Part shown: positions 8,237 to 17,209 of the stretch, one piece after another
Numbering within the stretch: the stretch's first letter is position 1
Layout of the letters: each line of letters begins with the position of its first letter
DNA from: CADAWZ01 sp045114665
GTDB taxonomy: Bacteria; Vulcanimicrobiota; CADAWZ01
Length of the DNA stretch: 30,911 nt
Assembly (NCBI GenBank): GCA_045114665.1
Contig: JBGUKW010000108.1
Location: 1-30,911, forward strand
Reading direction: 5' to 3'
Translations under genes and position numbers: made by a program
The notes under the pieces: model-generated
Databases searched by the model: none
Told to the model about the DNA's origin: nothing
What the model saw: the letters and a program-made list of their open reading frames with translations, nothing else

Positions 8237-9442
8237 TTATTTCTTTATATAAAAATCATTTCCAGTTTTTCTAAATGTTGGGAATATAATTTGTGTTCCA
8301 TGCTCATCATCCAAATCTGTATAAAAATTTTGAATAGCCATATAATTATATAATTCAGACAATGTAAGACCACTAAAAGTATAAGATATTCCGACATTAT
8401 TACTATTTCTTCCCAATGCTTCTAACAAAGCATAAGTCATTTCACTCTGATTCAATTTCATCGAAACTTGTGAGTTATTTTCTGGACCACTTGCTGAAAT
8501 AACTGCCAAATTTTTGATACTACCTGCAAGAGATTTGAAAGTTTTAGATGACTTCTTTAAATTCTTAGGAAGAAAACTTCCACTTGAACAAGCATCTATC
8601 AAAAGTATTTTATGAGATTTTTCTGGCATTTTCTTTAAATAAGTTTCCAATTCAGAAGCAGTTAATCCATCTGTTACCTGAAGATAATTAGAGGCACCAT
8701 GTCCTGAATAGTAGAATATAAATGTTGAATTGTCATCCATTTTACTTGCCATGATTTCTAATAAACTTGTTACCATAGCATGAGAAGCATCACTTTCAGT
8801 TGTCAACAATTCAGATTGTTGCCAATTAAAACATGAATTTCCAACAAGTGCCTTCTTTACATCTTCAGCATCTTTTACACAATATTGACCAATAGATGTT
8901 CTAGGAGAGCCTACAAAAATACCATAAGCCTTATTTCCAATATTGTTATCTATTGCCATTGGTTTTATTTCAATATTTGGACCTGCAATTTCTGTGCCAG
9001 CATTTGTTTTAATTTTCATACTAAGAGTAGATGTAAATTCTTGAGAAAGCCCATCTAACTTTATATTAATCGAATCATTATTCCATTTTTGAATACTATA
9101 TGTAAGGGAATTAGGAACCTCTCCAGATTCTACAGTAAGTGTAACATCACCTAACTGTTGTGTATATCCAAAACCAGAGCCTACAACAGAAAATATAGAT
9201 TCAGAATAAACTCCAGACGATACTATTATAGAATTTTTTGTCATAAGATCAGGAGTCGAAGAATCACTTGAATCAGCCTGATTATTATTATTGTTATTTT
9301 GTTGTTGCTGTTGTTGTAAAAAAGCATACATTGCATAAGAAGAACCGCCATCATAGTGGCTTCCTCCTCCACCTCCACCGCAACCAACTAAAACAGGAAT
9401 CGTAAGAGCTATTGTTGCTAACAAAACCAATATTTTCTTCAT
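8237..9442 (-). CDS. Lipoprotein with C14 caspase-like (metacaspase/orthocaspase) domain
   Basis: The signal peptide ends in a lipobox (VLVG before Cys21), followed by poly-Gly. Residues 43-48 are six Gln and 49-54 six Asn. An IPT/TIG-like beta domain spans about 70-160. The caspase-like domain runs from AYGIFVGSP (172-180). It carries the catalytic His248 in FYYSGHG and Cys285 in LLIDACSSGS, so both dyad residues are present. Gly at position +2 after the lipid Cys would favour the outer membrane under the E. coli rule. The family cleaves peptides, usually after basic residues in orthocaspases; the target here is unknown. GGAG precedes the ATG. The gene starts 17 bases after the 1203-aa HEAT-repeat gene and ends at a terminator, so the two probably form an operon. 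Confidence 0.9.
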   Translation of the reverse strand: MKKILVLLATIALTIPVLVGCGGGGGGSHYDGGSSYAMYAFLQQQQQQNNNNNNQADSSDSSTPDLMTKNSIIVSSGVYSESIFSVVGSGFGYTQQLGDVTLTVESGEVPNSLTYSIQKWNNDSINIKLDGLSQEFTSTLSMKIKTNAGTEIAGPNIEIKPMAIDNNIGNKAYGIFVGSPRTSIGQYCVKDAEDVKKALVGNSCFNWQQSELLTTESDASHAMVTSLLEIMASKMDDNSTFIFYYSGHGASNYLQVTDGLTASELETYLKKMPEKSHKILLIDACSSGSFLPKNLKKSSKTFKSLAGSIKNLAVISASGPENNSQVSMKLNQSEMTYALLEALGRNSNNVGISYTFSGLTLSELYNYMAIQNFYTDLDDEHGTQIIFPTFRKTGNDFYIKK

Positions 9443-9459
9443 TTTTTTTGTCTCCTTCC

Positions 9460-12400
9460 TTAGGTATTTAAATTTTTTTCTATATTCCTAAATATAAATC
9501 TATTATAAAGGTCTCGTTCTTCTTCAGCCTCTGCTTTTCTATTTCTTTTTTCTTCCATTCTTCTATTGAGTTCTTTTTCTATTACTGGTCTATTTTTCAT
9601 GACAGCCTCATAAAGCGTTTTCTTCTCCATATTTGCCTCTTCAACTCTTTTTCTTATCTCATCTCCCTCAGAAGTCGGCTTACTTATCTGTCTATCAAAT
9701 CTTTCTATTTCTTTTTCAGATGCTTCATATCTTTTTTGCAATTCCTCAAATTCTTCACTTCTCTTGGAAATAGCTTCTTCAAGTCTTTTCATTCTCAATT
9801 TAGATGAATCTACCAAATCATCATACTCATCTTTCTTTTCCAAAAGTGATTGCTTTAATGCTATATATTCTTGCTTATTTCCAGAAGCAGATAACTGTTG
9901 CATTTTTGCAGTAGTTGAAGCATTTTCTGTTTGCCATTTATATTCTGTTTCTTGAATTTTCTCCTGAAGCATGTTTACTTCATTTTTCATGCTATCTAAT
10001 TTTTCTTTTGCTTCTTTCATTTTTTCTTTAAGAGTCCCAAAGGCTAAAACAGCAGTTTTCTTTTCTTCAACTGCCCTTTCAGCACTCATTTTCATGATAT
10101 TTAATCTATTCATATCATTTGCACAGGCTGTATCTAATTCTTTTATTCTTACCACATTCTCAAATCCACTTGCCTTCATTGCATCTGCTATTTGATTTTT
10201 AAAAACTGTTCCTGGAGCATTTGTCATTAAATCAATCATGGTATCAATCATATCAAAAGTTATTGAATCATTTAGAACTTTCACTATTGATTCTTTTATT
10301 AACCAAGAAGCATTTGGGTCTTTTAATATCGTTTTATATGTACCATTTACATGCTCATCACACAATGAAGACAAAGCATTTATTGTCAAAATTCTCAAAT
10401 CTTCTTTTGTTTTACTATCGAGAGCAATTTCACTCAATATATCTTCAAAAGCAGGATCTGCTATTTTTTCAAGTGCTAAAATAGCAGCTCTTCTCATATG
10501 TTGAGGTTGTTTATTATCTTTTGCAGTCTTCATTATGCTCAATAATATTTCCCCCTCATCTTGCGTATATGGAGGATATATCAAAGCACCAGCAGTTTCT
10601 ATAGCCCTTGCTCTTATTATCTCATCTTCAGGATAATTAGTAAATTCAAAAATAAACTTTACAAATGTTCTTGCATAATCCATATATTTTGCAAGAGTCA
10701 ATGCACTTTGAACTAATTCCCTATTCATGAAATTGAGTTTTAAAAGATCATTTAATATTGGACATATTTCCATGCCCATGAGTATCTCAAATTTGACATG
10801 CTCACATATTTCAACAGGTTGCCCCTGTTTTAGTGCAGCAATTTTTTCTTTAATCGTATATTTTTTAATTTTATCAAGTGCCTTTACTAAAATTAAAAGA
10901 ATCCCGCTCTTATTGTCATAATTTTCATCTTTAAGTGCAGACACAACTTGTGGTAAAATATGTACAATTTCTCCTCTCTCAACAGCAAAATATTCTATTG
11001 CATGTAATTTTACTGCTGTAGAAATATCTTTAGAAGACATAACATCTTCAATCAAAATCATCACTTTTTGTGATATATCATCATTTCCCTTTTTCAGAAT
11101 GTTTTCAAACATTCTACAGATAATAATTTTGTAATTATCTTGTATTTTAGCTCCCAAAGCACTTCTTATAGAATTTAGCAAGAAATTATGTATTTTTTGA
11201 TATTTTTCTTCTTCAGATAAAAGAAATGATTCAAATAAATCAATGACTTTTTGATATATATCATTGTGTTTCCATTCAGGATTTTGTATTATTCCAACAA
11301 ACATTTTTAATTGTTGAATAAATTCATCCTCATCTTCCGAATTTTTCAACCACTTTGAAGATAAAATCAAAGCATCAAATCTGAAATTTTGATCATTTGA
11401 TGACAAAAGTTTTGCAATTTCATCTCGCAAAGCAGAATTTCTGTATTTATAATTTTTCAGAAATGCAAGAGCTAAGGAAATATTATCTCTAAGAACTTTC
11501 TCATCACTCAACATTTTACACAGAAAAGATATAAATCTCTCTGATTTCATATCTCCACTTCTTGCTACATCAAAAATAGCTCTTATTGCTTCTGCAGATA
11601 CTGTTGGAGTGTCTAAAAAAGCAGCAATTTCGAGGCATGACAAACTTGTATCTGTTATATTATTTTTTGATTCTGAAATAATTCTCGATTTAATTTCATC
11701 TGGGACTTTATTTTGCAATGAAAGTTTTAAAATTTTTGAAATTTTGTCGTAGAATGGAAAATCTTCTTTATTTAAGTGTACCAAAAGAGAAACTGTTTCA
11801 ACAGCAACATCTATAGAAACTTTTACTTTTCCTGTTACAAGATAAATCAAAAATTCAAGATTTTCTTCTGTCAAATTAAAAGAAAAAACGGATCTTAGCA
11901 TTGATATTATAACTTTATCACTTGCTTCTGAACGCTTTATAAATCCTTTTGTAACAGAAATCATCTTGGCATGAAATTCTTCATCTAATTTGGATAACCT
12001 AACTACTTCAGAATAAAAGAAAGCTTCACAATATACAGGAGGATTATTTGCCATAGATATAAATATGTTTCTTGCAAGAATATCGCCTCTCGATATCGCT
12101 TCTGTTATAACTCCAGTCAATCCCTCACATATATCAGGATAACGTGGAGCAGGGTCCATGATAAGTGTTTTACAAGAATCATATACTATTGGAGTCTCTA
12201 TTGTTCTGAGTTCAGATATTGCCAAATCTCTAAGTTCTTTTTTGTCATGAAGAACAAAATCAAATATAGAAGTTATATATTTAACCAATTCTGCTGAATT
12301 CTCATGGTATGTCGTAGTAAGAGAAGGATACATCAAAAGTTCTGACAATTTTTGACCATTAGGATCTTTAGCCATATAATCACAAAGGGTTTTTCTAGAA

Positions 12401-13071
12401 TCATCAAGAATATTAATAATCCTTCTAACAAAATACGAACCATGTTCAATTGCTTGAACTTGTTTATTTATATTTTGTGGTAAACTATTTAATTCAGCTC
12501 TTATTTTTTCTATATTTTCATTTAATGCAAATTCATACGAAAAAGACAATGCTCTCGCAAAAATCTGCCAAGCATCAGAGCTTACATCATCATCAATTTG
12601 GAATCTTGTTATAAGAGTCTTTCCTATAAATTTTATATATGGAAGTCCTTCTGCTTTTAGAAAAATTATGCCAATTTCTTTGCTCAATTTATTATCTATA
12701 GTTGTTAGATAAATTTCAAGCAAATCTATCAAATATGAAGATTTTATGTCTGTGGCATATACATCTCCAATATCAGATAGTGCTTTGGCAGCTTGTATGC
12801 GAAGCTCTTCACTTGCTCCGTATTCGCCTTTTACAACTTCTATAAGTGGAATTCGAGCATCCAAATTTCTTTTTACAACAGCACTTTTTATAGCTGCAGT
12901 TCTCTGAAAAAGTGGAGCTTCAGGATCAATAATAGTCTCAATCGCTTTATTTGTATCTTTTGTAAAGAAAAGCGAAACTGTATCTCCAACCCTTGAAAAA
13001 AAATTTTTTTTCTCTTTTTCTGGAGATAAGGAGGCATTAGACTCATTTATATCAAATTTTTGATCATTCAT
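9460..13071 (-). CDS. Large HEAT-like repeat protein with C-terminal coiled coil, 1203 aa
   Basis: No signal peptide or membrane segment is visible, so it should be cytoplasmic. Residues from about 50 to 980 are helical-repeat sequence. Clear HEAT-like units occur near the start (EELRIQAAKALSDIGD) and near residues 800-900 (IIRARAIETAGALI, MRRAAILALEKIAD); the middle is more diverged. Residues from about 990 to 1195 form a long coiled coil dense in Glu, Lys and Arg (LKEKMKEAKEKLDSMKNEV and onward). The architecture suggests a scaffold. It leads a two-gene unit with the caspase lipoprotein. No strong Shine-Dalgarno precedes the ATG at 13071. The gene is divergent from the ABC transporter operon across 102 bases. 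I recognise no named family. Confidence 0.85.
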   Translation of the reverse strand: MNDQKFDINESNASLSPEKEKKNFFSRVGDTVSLFFTKDTNKAIETIIDPEAPLFQRTAAIKSAVVKRNLDARIPLIEVVKGEYGASEELRIQAAKALSDIGDVYATDIKSSYLIDLLEIYLTTIDNKLSKEIGIIFLKAEGLPYIKFIGKTLITRFQIDDDVSSDAWQIFARALSFSYEFALNENIEKIRAELNSLPQNINKQVQAIEHGSYFVRRIINILDDSRKTLCDYMAKDPNGQKLSELLMYPSLTTTYHENSAELVKYITSIFDFVLHDKKELRDLAISELRTIETPIVYDSCKTLIMDPAPRYPDICEGLTGVITEAISRGDILARNIFISMANNPPVYCEAFFYSEVVRLSKLDEEFHAKMISVTKGFIKRSEASDKVIISMLRSVFSFNLTEENLEFLIYLVTGKVKVSIDVAVETVSLLVHLNKEDFPFYDKISKILKLSLQNKVPDEIKSRIISESKNNITDTSLSCLEIAAFLDTPTVSAEAIRAIFDVARSGDMKSERFISFLCKMLSDEKVLRDNISLALAFLKNYKYRNSALRDEIAKLLSSNDQNFRFDALILSSKWLKNSEDEDEFIQQLKMFVGIIQNPEWKHNDIYQKVIDLFESFLLSEEEKYQKIHNFLLNSIRSALGAKIQDNYKIIICRMFENILKKGNDDISQKVMILIEDVMSSKDISTAVKLHAIEYFAVERGEIVHILPQVVSALKDENYDNKSGILLILVKALDKIKKYTIKEKIAALKQGQPVEICEHVKFEILMGMEICPILNDLLKLNFMNRELVQSALTLAKYMDYARTFVKFIFEFTNYPEDEIIRARAIETAGALIYPPYTQDEGEILLSIMKTAKDNKQPQHMRRAAILALEKIADPAFEDILSEIALDSKTKEDLRILTINALSSLCDEHVNGTYKTILKDPNASWLIKESIVKVLNDSITFDMIDTMIDLMTNAPGTVFKNQIADAMKASGFENVVRIKELDTACANDMNRLNIMKMSAERAVEEKKTAVLAFGTLKEKMKEAKEKLDSMKNEVNMLQEKIQETEYKWQTENASTTAKMQQLSASGNKQEYIALKQSLLEKKDEYDDLVDSSKLRMKRLEEAISKRSEEFEELQKRYEASEKEIERFDRQISKPTSEGDEIRKRVEEANMEKKTLYEAVMKNRPVIEKELNRRMEEKRNRKAEAEEERDLYNRFIFRNIEKNLNT

Positions 13072-13146
13072 AATTTATTTGTAAATAATAATATTTTTTT
13101 ATTTTTAAACTTCTATTGAAATTAATGTTTTCCCTTTGTTTTAAAC

Positions 13147-13152
13147 TATAAT
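13147..13152 (+). promoter_or_regulatory. Probable -10 element of the ABC/rho operon
   Basis: A perfect TATAAT lies 22 bases ahead of the GTG start at 13174, in the 102-base divergent gap. I see no good -35 at normal spacing, so only the -10 is called. Confidence 0.5.
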
Positions 13153-13173
13153 ATTTCGGAAAAGGAAATAATC

Positions 13174-14538
13174 GTGATTGCATTTTCTCTCGCCAAAAAA
13201 AATATAATAAGAAAACAAGAAAGAAGCCTTTTGACTATAATCGGTGTAATACTCGCTGTTGGTAGTTTTGTGGCTTTACTTTCTATTGCTGAAGGACTCA
13301 ATAAAAAATTAACAAGTGAAGTAATGAGCAAAAATGTTGACATTTATGTTACTCCATCTGGAGTCGTTTCTCTGCCAACAGGCTCAATAGGAGCTCTTGG
13401 AGCTGACTATGAAGATATTAATCTAGATCAAGAACTTCCCAAAAGTCCAATAAGTTTAGAACAGGTAAATAATAGAATTGATATAAATAAAATAAAAAAA
13501 GTAAGAGGTAATTTAATAGATTTTCTAAACATAGATGAAGAAGGAAACCAAAAAGTTCCAAACATAAAATCTGCAATAGGTGTTACACGATTCCAAAAAA
13601 AGATTAGGGGAAGAAATGTTGTATTTTGGGGTTTGCCTTTTGGAACTGCAGATGATGGAACTCCACTATTTAGTTTATATTTAAATGGCATGAGAGTTCA
13701 AAATGGTGTATTTCCAGTTGAAACTAAACAATATAACGACATATATTGTTTAGAAAAAAAAGAAATATCCGACCTTTCAAATGAAGAAAAAGTTTTCATA
13801 TCAGGTCAAAAAATAGCTGAAGAATTAAATTTAAAAGATATTATAGATAAAAATGGCAAAATTTCCATGAAAAGCAGTAGTGACTTGTTGTTAAAACCTG
13901 AAGCAATAGTATCTTTTAATTCTGGATTTCAAGATTATTTCTGTTACATGCCTATTCAAACTGCATTAACAATAAATGGTTCTGATGGTAAAGTAAAAGA
14001 AATATGGATACAAGTAGAAAATAAGTCTAAAATAAAAGAAACTAAAAGACTCTTAAAATATTATTTTCCAAATTTTGAATTCAAAACAAGTGAAGAATAT
14101 TTAGGAGCTTCTGGCGAAATTGTAAAATATGCTTGGTTCATGCAGTTTGCCATTGCATTAATTGGAATTTTAATTGCAACAACAGCTTCTATGAATACAA
14201 TGTTGATGTCAACATTTGAAAGAATCAGAGAATTTGGTGCTTTGCGAGCAATAGGAGCCAATAGATCTGTAATAGCCTCAATGATCATTATTGAATCACT
14301 AATTCTCTCTGTGATAGGTGGAATAGCTGGAATCATTGTTGGTATCATTGGTTCTGCATTTTTAGATGATGCTGTAAAAGCACTATTTCAAATTTCATTT
14401 CCAATGGCAAACATAACGCCTGCGTTGATATTATATGCAATGCTACTTTCCGTTTTCATTGGAATTGTCGGAGCATTGATTCCGATTATAATTGTCTATA
14501 GAATTGAAATAATAAAAGCATTAAAATGGGACATGTAG
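13174..14538 (+). CDS. ABC transporter permease, MacB/FtsX-type
   Basis: The protein is 454 aa with the MacB/LolC topology. One N-terminal membrane helix (about residues 18-40) is followed by a large extracytoplasmic domain (about 45-315) and three C-terminal helices (about 322-343, 370-392 and 417-441). The cytoplasmic loop ERIREFGALRAIGANR after helix 2 is the FtsX-family coupling signature that contacts the ATPase. Start is GTG, supported by AAAGGA at 13161-13166. The ATPase gene follows 13 bases after its stop, and there is only one permease gene, so a homodimer like MacB is likely. Known relatives move lipoproteins, peptides or toxins out of the inner membrane without transporting them across it; the cargo here is not evident. 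Confidence 0.85.
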   Translation: MIAFSLAKKNIIRKQERSLLTIIGVILAVGSFVALLSIAEGLNKKLTSEVMSKNVDIYVTPSGVVSLPTGSIGALGADYEDINLDQELPKSPISLEQVNNRIDINKIKKVRGNLIDFLNIDEEGNQKVPNIKSAIGVTRFQKKIRGRNVVFWGLPFGTADDGTPLFSLYLNGMRVQNGVFPVETKQYNDIYCLEKKEISDLSNEEKVFISGQKIAEELNLKDIIDKNGKISMKSSSDLLLKPEAIVSFNSGFQDYFCYMPIQTALTINGSDGKVKEIWIQVENKSKIKETKRLLKYYFPNFEFKTSEEYLGASGEIVKYAWFMQFAIALIGILIATTASMNTMLMSTFERIREFGALRAIGANRSVIASMIIIESLILSVIGGIAGIIVGIIGSAFLDDAVKALFQISFPMANITPALILYAMLLSVFIGIVGALIPIIIVYRIEIIKALKWDM

Positions 14539-14551
14539 GTGAAGGATAAAT

Positions 14552-15229
14552 ATGAGAATTAGAATGAAGGGAATTTATAAATATTGGGAAGGCGAATTTG
14601 GAAAAATAAGAGTTTTAGAAAATGTAAATCTCGATATTGCAGATAAAGAATTTATTGCAATCATGGGACCTTCTGGAACAGGAAAATCGACTTTTTTACA
14701 TCTTTTAGGCTGTATAGATAAACCAAATTTTGGAGAAATATATCTTGATAATACAGATATATGTACAATTCCTGAAAATATAAGAGAAGAAATAAGACTG
14801 GAACATATAGGTTTCATTTTTCAAAATTATTATCTTATTCCAACATTATCTGTATTGGAAAATGTCATGCTTCCTATGCAACTTGCAAATTCATTTGTAG
14901 GAAAACAAGAAGAAAGAGCCATGAAGATGCTTGAACTCGTTGGAATGGAATCAAAATGGAATTCTGATACCGCAAAATTATCTGGAGGACAAAGGCAGAG
15001 AGTATCAACAGCTAGGGCTCTTGTCAATAATCCAGGGCTTTTACTTGCAGATGAGCCTACTGGAAATCTAGATTCAAAAAGTACAAGAGAAGTTATGGAT
15101 ATGTTAAAAATAGTAAATAGACAACAAGGAGTAACAACAGTCATGGTTACTCATGATTCAAAAGTTGCTGCTTATGCTGATAGAGTTTATTATCTTGATG
15201 AAGGAAGAATTTCAACTGCCAATATTTAA
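14552..15229 (+). CDS. ABC transporter ATP-binding protein, MacB/LolD-type
   Basis: It is 225 aa with the full ABC motif set: Walker A GPSGTGKST (39-47), Q-loop Gln91, signature LSGGQ (143-147), Walker B LLLADE (163-168), D-loop NLDS, and the H-loop His in VMVTHD. LADEPTGNLDS is characteristic of the LolD/MacB/FtsE group. It follows the permease gene directly and is expected to power it. A GAAGGATAA Shine-Dalgarno region precedes the ATG at 14552. The next gene begins 5 bases after its stop. Confidence 0.92.
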   Translation: MRIRMKGIYKYWEGEFGKIRVLENVNLDIADKEFIAIMGPSGTGKSTFLHLLGCIDKPNFGEIYLDNTDICTIPENIREEIRLEHIGFIFQNYYLIPTLSVLENVMLPMQLANSFVGKQEERAMKMLELVGMESKWNSDTAKLSGGQRQRVSTARALVNNPGLLLADEPTGNLDSKSTREVMDMLKIVNRQQGVTTVMVTHDSKVAAYADRVYYLDEGRISTANI

Positions 15230-15234
15230 TAATT

Positions 15235-16596
15235 ATGTATGTGATTTCATCTATTTTTGTTTTTTTAATTTTTTATTTAATTTATGCTTATATAATAATT
15301 GTAATTGAAAATCTGCTTTTATATCCTCTATACCCTGCATTTATAATATCATTTGTTTTAATGATATTGCAATATTTTATATTTCCACCGACTTTGCTAA
15401 AACTTATAAAACCTGCATTAAATGATAAAGAGCTACCAAAACAATTAGAAATATTCACAGAAAATAACAAAGATAAATGCTATATTTGGGAAACCAAAAG
15501 ACCTGTCATTTTTCATATTCCAATGCCATTTTCAAAAAATATTTTAATTGTTGGAAGAGGACTTATAAATTTATTGACAGATAAAGAGATTGAGTTACTT
15601 GTTAAAAGGGAGAAAAAAAGAGCTTCACTAAAATTAAATAATATATTTTTTATTGTTGGCGGAATACCATTTTTAATGAGACATATATGTAAGTTGCTTA
15701 AAAAACTTGGGAGTAGAGGAAGTGATTATGGTTCAGCCAAAAGCGTCATGTCTTTCGCTGGAGGATTTCATATTTTTATAAAATTTTTGTATTTAATAAT
15801 TTATATAGTATCAAGAGAAGTTGACAGATTATGTGATACTTCTTTAGAATCTAAAGATGATTTGAGAAACATACTAAAAAAATACAATGAATTTCCTACC
15901 AAAGAGGGAACATCCGAAGACCGTGCTTTAATAAGATCTATTGATTTTTTGTGTTTTGCCGATCCAGTTCCTCAAAATGAGGGCATAGAAGAATGTCTTA
16001 AAACAAAATGGAAAAATTGGTATATCCTTTTCAAAGCTCATGAACCTATTTTATCGAGAACCAAACAAATACATAATAAAATTGAAAATAATGACGACAA
16101 ATCTTATTACATTTGTATATTAGTTACGCTCTCAATTCTAATTTCTATTTTTATCATGAAATTAGGAATGAACTCTGGAATATTTATTTTATTATCAGCT
16201 ATTTTACTTTTTATTTTACATTTTATACAAAGACCACTTTTTTCAAAAACACAACCAGAAATTGAAAAATTGCAATATTCTCCAATTTCTGGACACCAAA
16301 TAGCTATAATGGGAACATTAAAGAAAATTGAATTTGATAAATATATTTTTAAATCTCAAGAAATGGAATACAGACTTTATTTTTATGAATTATCTCCTGT
16401 TGAGCTAAAAGAATCTGAAGAAAACAAAGCTATTGTTGCAGGTTGGCTAAAAAAAAGTGATAAAACATATATAGAAGTCATGGCCATAAGAAATGACGGA
16501 AAGCAAATATATTCTTCAAATCATCATTTAGTATATTTTATTATTGATTTTGTTCTTTTACTTCTTGGAATACTAATGTTAAATCCTCATATTTAA
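15235..16596 (+). CDS. Membrane protein resembling M48/HtpX peptidase, catalytic motif lost
   Basis: The 453-aa protein follows the order of M48/HtpX proteins: N-terminal membrane helices (about 3-26 and 36-52), an FSKNILIVGRGLINLLTDKEIE strand and helix (99-120), further helices, and an AHEPILSRTKQIH segment equivalent to the HP-P--R- motif. Where HtpX has HExxH, this protein has REKKR (125-129), so both zinc-binding His are absent. The following EyeAD-type motif appears as SREVDRLCD (193-201) and seems to lack the third ligand. I infer a non-proteolytic relative. Two more helices lie near 290-325, and there is a C-terminal one. It starts 5 bases after the ATPase stop, so it probably works with the transporter. 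The homology is judged by eye and is moderately sure. Confidence 0.65.
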   Translation: MYVISSIFVFLIFYLIYAYIIIVIENLLLYPLYPAFIISFVLMILQYFIFPPTLLKLIKPALNDKELPKQLEIFTENNKDKCYIWETKRPVIFHIPMPFSKNILIVGRGLINLLTDKEIELLVKREKKRASLKLNNIFFIVGGIPFLMRHICKLLKKLGSRGSDYGSAKSVMSFAGGFHIFIKFLYLIIYIVSREVDRLCDTSLESKDDLRNILKKYNEFPTKEGTSEDRALIRSIDFLCFADPVPQNEGIEECLKTKWKNWYILFKAHEPILSRTKQIHNKIENNDDKSYYICILVTLSILISIFIMKLGMNSGIFILLSAILLFILHFIQRPLFSKTQPEIEKLQYSPISGHQIAIMGTLKKIEFDKYIFKSQEMEYRLYFYELSPVELKESEENKAIVAGWLKKSDKTYIEVMAIRNDGKQIYSSNHHLVYFIIDFVLLLLGILMLNPHI

Positions 16597-16614
16597 TATT
16601 TAAAGGATAAAAAA

Positions 16615-17196
16615 ATGAATTTACCTGTATTTTTAAGACGAGTTTTTATAGTTTTTTTCTCTTTATGCCTAATTCTAAATGTAGGATATAATTTTTTTAA
16701 TTGGATAAAAACTGCCAATTTTTCTAAAAATAAAAATGAACTTGGAACCATAAAAATATATTCATCTGACAAGAGAGAATTAACAAAAATACAAAATACA
16801 TATTTTGAAGGCAATAAAGAGACAAAATTAAAATTGGAAGATATTTATGGAAAACCTATTTATTATTTAAAATCAAATATCGGAAAAAAACATTTTAAAT
16901 ATGCTAAAAAATATTTTGCAGATAACAAATATAATATAAGCCTGATTTCCTCTTCTGAGAATTCAAATGAAATAAAAATAGAAAAAGAATTTGTTTCTCA
17001 ACAAGAAGCAGAAGATTTTGCTGAACAGATCAAAGATGATATAGGAATCAATTCTGAGATTATATCTAAAACAGATATTCATAAAAAAGTATATTGCCTA
17101 TATTCCAATAATATAAATTTTGGATATGCAGAAAAAATAGCTAAAGAAAATTCTAAATTAGAAATCAAGTGGACTAAGTCCACAAAAAAAGACTAA
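16615..17196 (+). CDS. Membrane-anchored hypothetical protein, 193 aa
   Basis: A single N-terminal membrane helix (about residues 9-29, VFIVFFSLCLILNVGYNFF) is followed by a Lys-rich soluble domain of about 160 residues, presumably extracytoplasmic. The segment FVSQQEAEDFAEQIKDDIGI (about 127-146) recalls a SPOR-type peptidoglycan-binding repeat, but the match is weak. AAAGGAT precedes the ATG at 16615. The gene lies between the HtpX-like gene (18-base gap) and rho (13-base gap) and so belongs to the same apparent operon. I recognise no family. Confidence 0.65.
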   Translation: MNLPVFLRRVFIVFFSLCLILNVGYNFFNWIKTANFSKNKNELGTIKIYSSDKRELTKIQNTYFEGNKETKLKLEDIYGKPIYYLKSNIGKKHFKYAKKYFADNKYNISLISSSENSNEIKIEKEFVSQQEAEDFAEQIKDDIGINSEIISKTDIHKKVYCLYSNNINFGYAEKIAKENSKLEIKWTKSTKKD

Positions 17197-17209
17197 AAAA
17201 GGTGATTAA

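Noticed and set aside
13146..13343. 65-aa minus-strand open frame overlapping the permease start
   Set aside because: It lies opposite the N-terminal coding region of the permease, with no RBS. It is a shadow frame.
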